Shown: positions 26,442 to 30,000 of the stretch, one piece after another
Position numbering within the stretch: position 1 is the stretch's first letter
How the letters are laid out: the number at the start of each line of letters is the position of its first letter
DNA from: Tubulanus polymorphus
Taxonomy: Eukaryota; Nemertea; Palaeonemertea; Tubulaniformes; Tubulanidae
Direction: 5' to 3'
NCBI RefSeq assembly: GCF_964204645.1
Contig: NW_027437437.1
Location: forward strand, 126,001 to 156,000
DNA length: 30,000 nucleotides
Notes under the pieces: generated by a model
What the model was told of the DNA's origin: nothing
What the model saw: the letters and a program-made list of their open reading frames with translations, nothing else
Databases searched by the model: none
Position numbers and translations under genes: made by a program

Positions 26442-29423
26442 CTATTTGGAGCTCCACTGCCGGAGGAGCGCAGCCTTGAATGCATCTGCTAAGGACGAAG
26501 CACATATCTCTTCTGGTACACTATTCCATAGACGGATAGTTGACGGGAAAAAGGAGTGAAGCTTCACGTTGGTCCTCGTATGATGTACCATCAGTCTATG
26601 TGCTACCTTTGTGCTTCGTCTTGCTGGTGTGATGATGCTATCGTCCACCTTGATGTCGATAGGTCCATTGATGATTTTGTACATCATCGTGGCCTTGTTA
26701 ACATTTCTGCGAGTCTGAAGAGTGTCAAGATCGAGGCGTTGGACTAATTCAGTAGCGCTTGAAGAACGACTGAAATTACGATTAATTCTTCTGGCAGCAT
26801 GACGTTGAGTCATCTCAAGTTCGTTGATGAGCTTTGTTTGGTATGGGCTCCAAACTGTAGAGGCGTATTCAACGATAGGTCGAGTGAGCGTCTTGTAACA
26901 CTGAATGTGAGCTTGAGTTGAGCAGCCTTTCAGGTTCCTGTGGACTAAGGCGCTCGCTCTGTTGGCTTTTGCTGCTATTGCTTGTATGTGATCATCCCAG
27001 GTTAAGTTCTTGTTGAATACTAGCCCAAGGTATTTAGCCTTGTCAACTTGATCTAGGGGTTGACCGTGCAGATGTTACGTAGATACAATCGGTTTCTTGC
27101 GCTGTGTAATGGTGATGGAATGGCATTTCTTGACATTGAACCCCATTTGCCATCGTTTCTCCCGTTCACCCAGTTTAGTGAGATCGTTTTGGAGGCGCTC
27201 AGTGTCTGACAGAGTTTTAATTCGTTCATACAGTATCGTGTCATCAGCGAACAGACGTACTACGCATTGGGTATCGTTTCCCAACTCATTGATGTAGATC
27301 AAAAACAATGTGGGCCCAAGCCTTGTGGCACACCTGATGTCACAGGTCCAATATCAGAGTATTTACTTTCTACTAGCACCTGTTGAGTTCTATTGGACAA
27401 GAAGTTCTCGATCCATGTCAATGTTCTGTCGCGTATGCCATAGTAGTTGAGCTTTACACCGAGGCGCAGATGGGGCACGGGGCACTTTATCGAATGCCTT
27501 CGAAAAGTCCAATAATATGGCATCAGTTTGTAGACCAGAGTCAATAGTTGTGCTAAAATCATCGGTTGTAAGAATCAGTTGATTCTCGCAGGAACGGTTT
27601 TTACGGAAACCGTGTTGCCCATCGGTGAGAATTTGGTGAGTCTCAAAGTGTTTTGTTATTTCACTCCTGATGATGTGTTCTAGCAACTAAGAACATATTG
27701 ATGTAAGTGAGACTGGTCGATAGTTTTCTGGTTGACTCCTATTACCTGCTTTGAAGATTGGCTGCACAGAGGCGTGTTTCCAAATTTCTGGTATTTCACC
27801 GGTACGTAACGATTCGTTAAACAGTAGACAGACGGCCGGAGCTATTTCTTGCGCTACGGCTTGAAGGATACGACCTGGAATATTGTCTGGTCCACATGTT
27901 TTTCTTGGGTTGATTTTATTCAACAGGCAGTATACCCCATGACTGGATACTTGTATATCCGGCATCGCTGGGTAGGGGCTTTCTCCAAGTGACGGAATGT
28001 TTGAGGTATCTTCTTTTGTGAAGACTGAGCAGAACTGATTATTCAATATGTTGCTCTTCGCTGAACTATCACTGAAGGTAATGCCACTGCTTGTAAGAGG
28101 AGCGACACCAGTCATGTCAGTTTTCCTGCTTTTTATGTATTTCCATATGCGCTTAGAGCTGCTATCACTGGTGAGCATTTCTGCAATGTACTTGTGATAA
28201 GCAGTCCGATTTGCCTTCCTAGTTTCGCGTTTTAGTCTACGGTATCGTCTTTCTGATCGTTTTGATTTGGATGTTTTGGCTTTTTTCCAAGCTCTGGCTT
28301 TACGACGGGAAAGCTTTTTGAGTTCGTGATTTATCCATGGTTGGTGGAATTTTGTCGATGTAGTCGTCGTTGGGACATGATCTTTTTGAATTTTGAGTAG
28401 GTGATTTTGCAGTTCGATCCACTTGGTATTGATTGGTGCTTCTGAGGTCGAATGACGAGTGCAGAAGTCATGTGTGAATCTAGTGGTATCTGTTCTCATT
28501 TCATCGAATTTGGCTTTTTTCCATACGCTGACTGTACGAGGATGATTGGTTCGTTTTTACAGTCGATCTCTAAACGGACAAATACTGCCTCTGATGGAGT
28601 GTTTATCTGGATCTCCTGTGAGATTAATAGTTTTTTGATCGCGACAAGGACGCGCCATATTCATCATGCCTGTCCTTGCGGTAGACGTCGTAACCTTCCG
28701 GGAAAATTTCGGCGTTATGTATCTCTGGCTTTAACCAGGTTTCAGAACCAAGGATTATGTCAGGATCAGTGTACGTGGTTAGATTCCAAAGTTCGGTTTT
28801 TTTGGGCGGATGCTCTGAAAGTTGATCACTAGTGTTCGCGTCGTCGCGTTGCATTTCACCGCTACTGGGTTACGCGAAGAGGTGCCACATGACGATGATG
28901 GGCTATGCAAGTTCGAAAAGCTATCCTGGGTTTCAAGAATATTTTGTGTTCCTCTGAGCATAATCGGTGACGAGGCATGTACTGGTGTACCCAACTGCTG
29001 CGACGAGGTGTTACCATCAGTGTCAAGAGACGAGGTCCTAGATATATCAAGAAGTGATGGGTGGCTGATATTCAGCGATTCAGTCGCTGTGGTTGTGAAT
29101 AAAGTAGATGAAAAGTTCGGTGTACCGCATATGTAACATGTCCACAATGAGGTGGACGTCTCAAGTTCATATAGCTGGTCAGACATGCCAACACAGTTTG
29201 TATGGAACCATAGGTTACATATGTCGCAAGCAATCCCTTTCTGCGTCCACTGCACTGCCTTCGTGCACACTCCGCACGGGTATTTTGGTGTACGCGGGCC
29301 AGGATTGGGTTGAATATCGTGTGCTATCATCAACATAAGCAGGACGACTAGGCCTATGCGCCACCATTGTGCAGGATGCCACCTAATAATGTCGATATAT
29401 ATGTAGAAGGATGGAAATGGCAT
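26442..29423 (-). pseudogene. LINE polyprotein: 2A-like, PHD, APE endonuclease, reverse transcriptase
   Basis: ATG at 29423 opens 214 codons: a hydrophobic leader, 2A-like DIQPNPGP (36-43) and a PHD finger (CGVC, CDIC, H/C pair, CYIC, about residues 49-100). A frameshift near 28800 leads into the APE endonuclease ('DIILGSETWL', 'GYDVYRKDRHDEYG'), which loses its middle and C-terminal catalytic parts between about 28500 and 28625. The next frame (28499-27687) has a basic linker and the first reverse transcriptase blocks ('GPDNIPGRIL', 'ENYRPVSLTS') and ends at a TAG. Then follow 'GQHGFRKNRSCENQL', 'LLDFSKAFDKVP', 'TSGVPQG' and the catalytic FADDTILY (about 27245), with frameshifts near 27470 and 27310. 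The C-terminal block ends at 26442. Confidence 0.8.
29295..29318 (-). other. 2A-like ribosome-skipping motif in LINE leader
   Basis: It encodes DIQPNPGP directly after a hydrophobic stretch (GLVVLLMLMIAH). The 2A consensus is D(V/I)ExNPGP; here Gln replaces Glu. 2A-like sequences at the N-terminus of APE-type LINEs are known, and a Gln variant is seen in CR1 relatives as I recall. Skipping between G42 and P43 would free the leader. Confidence 0.6.
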
Positions 29424-30000
29424 TTTGATTTGATTGTTATTGTTTTTTAGTTGTCCAATATGGCCGATTTCCGGTTTTCGACATTTTACACAGGATGGTA
29501 ATCAGGTTGATTTAACTTGATTAAAACTAGTCTTCAAAGTTCGTAGTAGCTGGATAGTCCGTGTCCAGTATCCGCAAGCTTTTATGAATGATTTTTATGC
29601 AACATTATGCAATTATAATTAGTCCAATAACGTTGTTAGAGGTATTTTTCGAAAGTTTTTGGTCACGAAAGTTGAGAGCTGTTATCCAGTCCGCGCATGC
29701 GCAGTCAGAGCAGGTTTAAAGGCATTTGTTTGTTGTTGCCTCCCCTGTATTATTGATTTCCTGTTATTCCGGTTATTTTATTTAAATATATTGCTGATCT
29801 GTTCATGTAAACAAAAGCGCCAATACATACACTTTTAACTGATCAAGTTTAAATCAAGGTCGTTGAGTCGCGGTGGCTACCCACTAGAATGACCTTCGAC
29901 TACATTCAGAGAGAACAGAAACAATAGAAAAGTATCAGGTGATTATCGATAGCCTACTACTACGGAAAACACAGACAGTTGACAAACAGTGTTAGGCCTG
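29424..30000. other. LINE 5' flank and unassigned DNA
   Basis: The first ~100-300 bases are probably the LINE 5' untranslated region; its limit is not visible. CCGCGCATGCGC at about 29691-29702 is a short CpG-rich palindromic string. No gene is recognised to the window end. Confidence 0.3.

Larger units (their letters stand above)
26287..29423 (-). mobile_element. CR1-like LINE retrotransposon, decayed
   Basis: A minus-strand element with one coding region ordered 2A-like leader, PHD finger, APE endonuclease and reverse transcriptase, then a 3' untranslated region ending in an AAG simple repeat (TTCTTCTTCTTCTTT at about 26289-26303 on the plus strand). Such tails and the C-terminal 'TQRHAARR...LHSFFPSTIRLWNS' block are familiar from CR1-clade LINEs of cnidarians, lancelets and molluscs. 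Multiple frameshifts, one nonsense codon and a deletion in the endonuclease show that it is dead. Confidence 0.8.

Noticed and set aside
1-30000. tRNA, rRNA and host housekeeping genes
   Set aside because: None was recognisable on reading both strands; a covariance-model scan would be needed to exclude diverged tRNA-derived SINEs.

Overview
This is nuclear DNA of an animal, AT-rich and packed with mobile elements; I recognise no host gene. The element mix is two Polinton/Maverick (adintovirus-like) proviruses, a Penelope-like element, a FLYWCH-type MULE and a CR1-like LINE that starts with a 2A-like motif. This fits a marine invertebrate. Short strings such as TAGGCCTA hint at a deuterostome or mollusc, but the species cannot be fixed from the window.

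Layout. 1-1848: a Penelope-like element arranged head to head, with the 5' part of one copy on the minus strand, the GIY-YIG end of another on the plus strand, and two perfect 247-bp inverted terminal repeats. It lies inside a Polinton DNA polymerase gene. 1849-15363: Polinton A. The left arm reads rightwards: polB 3' part, a small OB-like protein, a penton-like minor capsid gene, several small membrane proteins, a long degraded gene, the major capsid protein and a zinc-finger protein. The right arm reads leftwards: zinc-finger fragment, HNH nuclease, two small membrane proteins, integrase and packaging ATPase. The arms converge on a gene-free centre (8969-10400) holding a retroposon 3' end and an array of GTATCTAATAC units. 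The right end is a 152-bp palindrome. 15364-19590: about 4.2 kb of non-Polinton DNA with a 110-bp tandem array. 19597-25881: Polinton B, facing away from A, scrambled and without capsid genes: palindromic end, zinc-finger ORF, HNH gene, a 22-codon polB tail, a second HNH gene, a FLYWCH-MULE flanked by a ~0.5-kb direct repeat of HNH sequence, then small genes and an inverted integrase segment. 26287-29423: the LINE on the minus strand. 29424-30000: LINE 5' flank and unassigned DNA.

In a working Polinton, polB replicates the genome from protein primers, the integrase inserts it, and the ATPase, major capsid and penton would package it. Here nearly every gene carries a frameshift, stop or lost start codon, so both copies look like decaying proviruses. 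The clearest unlisted signals are the palindromic Polinton ends, a start-codon-overlapping (A)ATAAATG motif before most viral genes, and the repeated copying of the zinc-ribbon/HNH gene.
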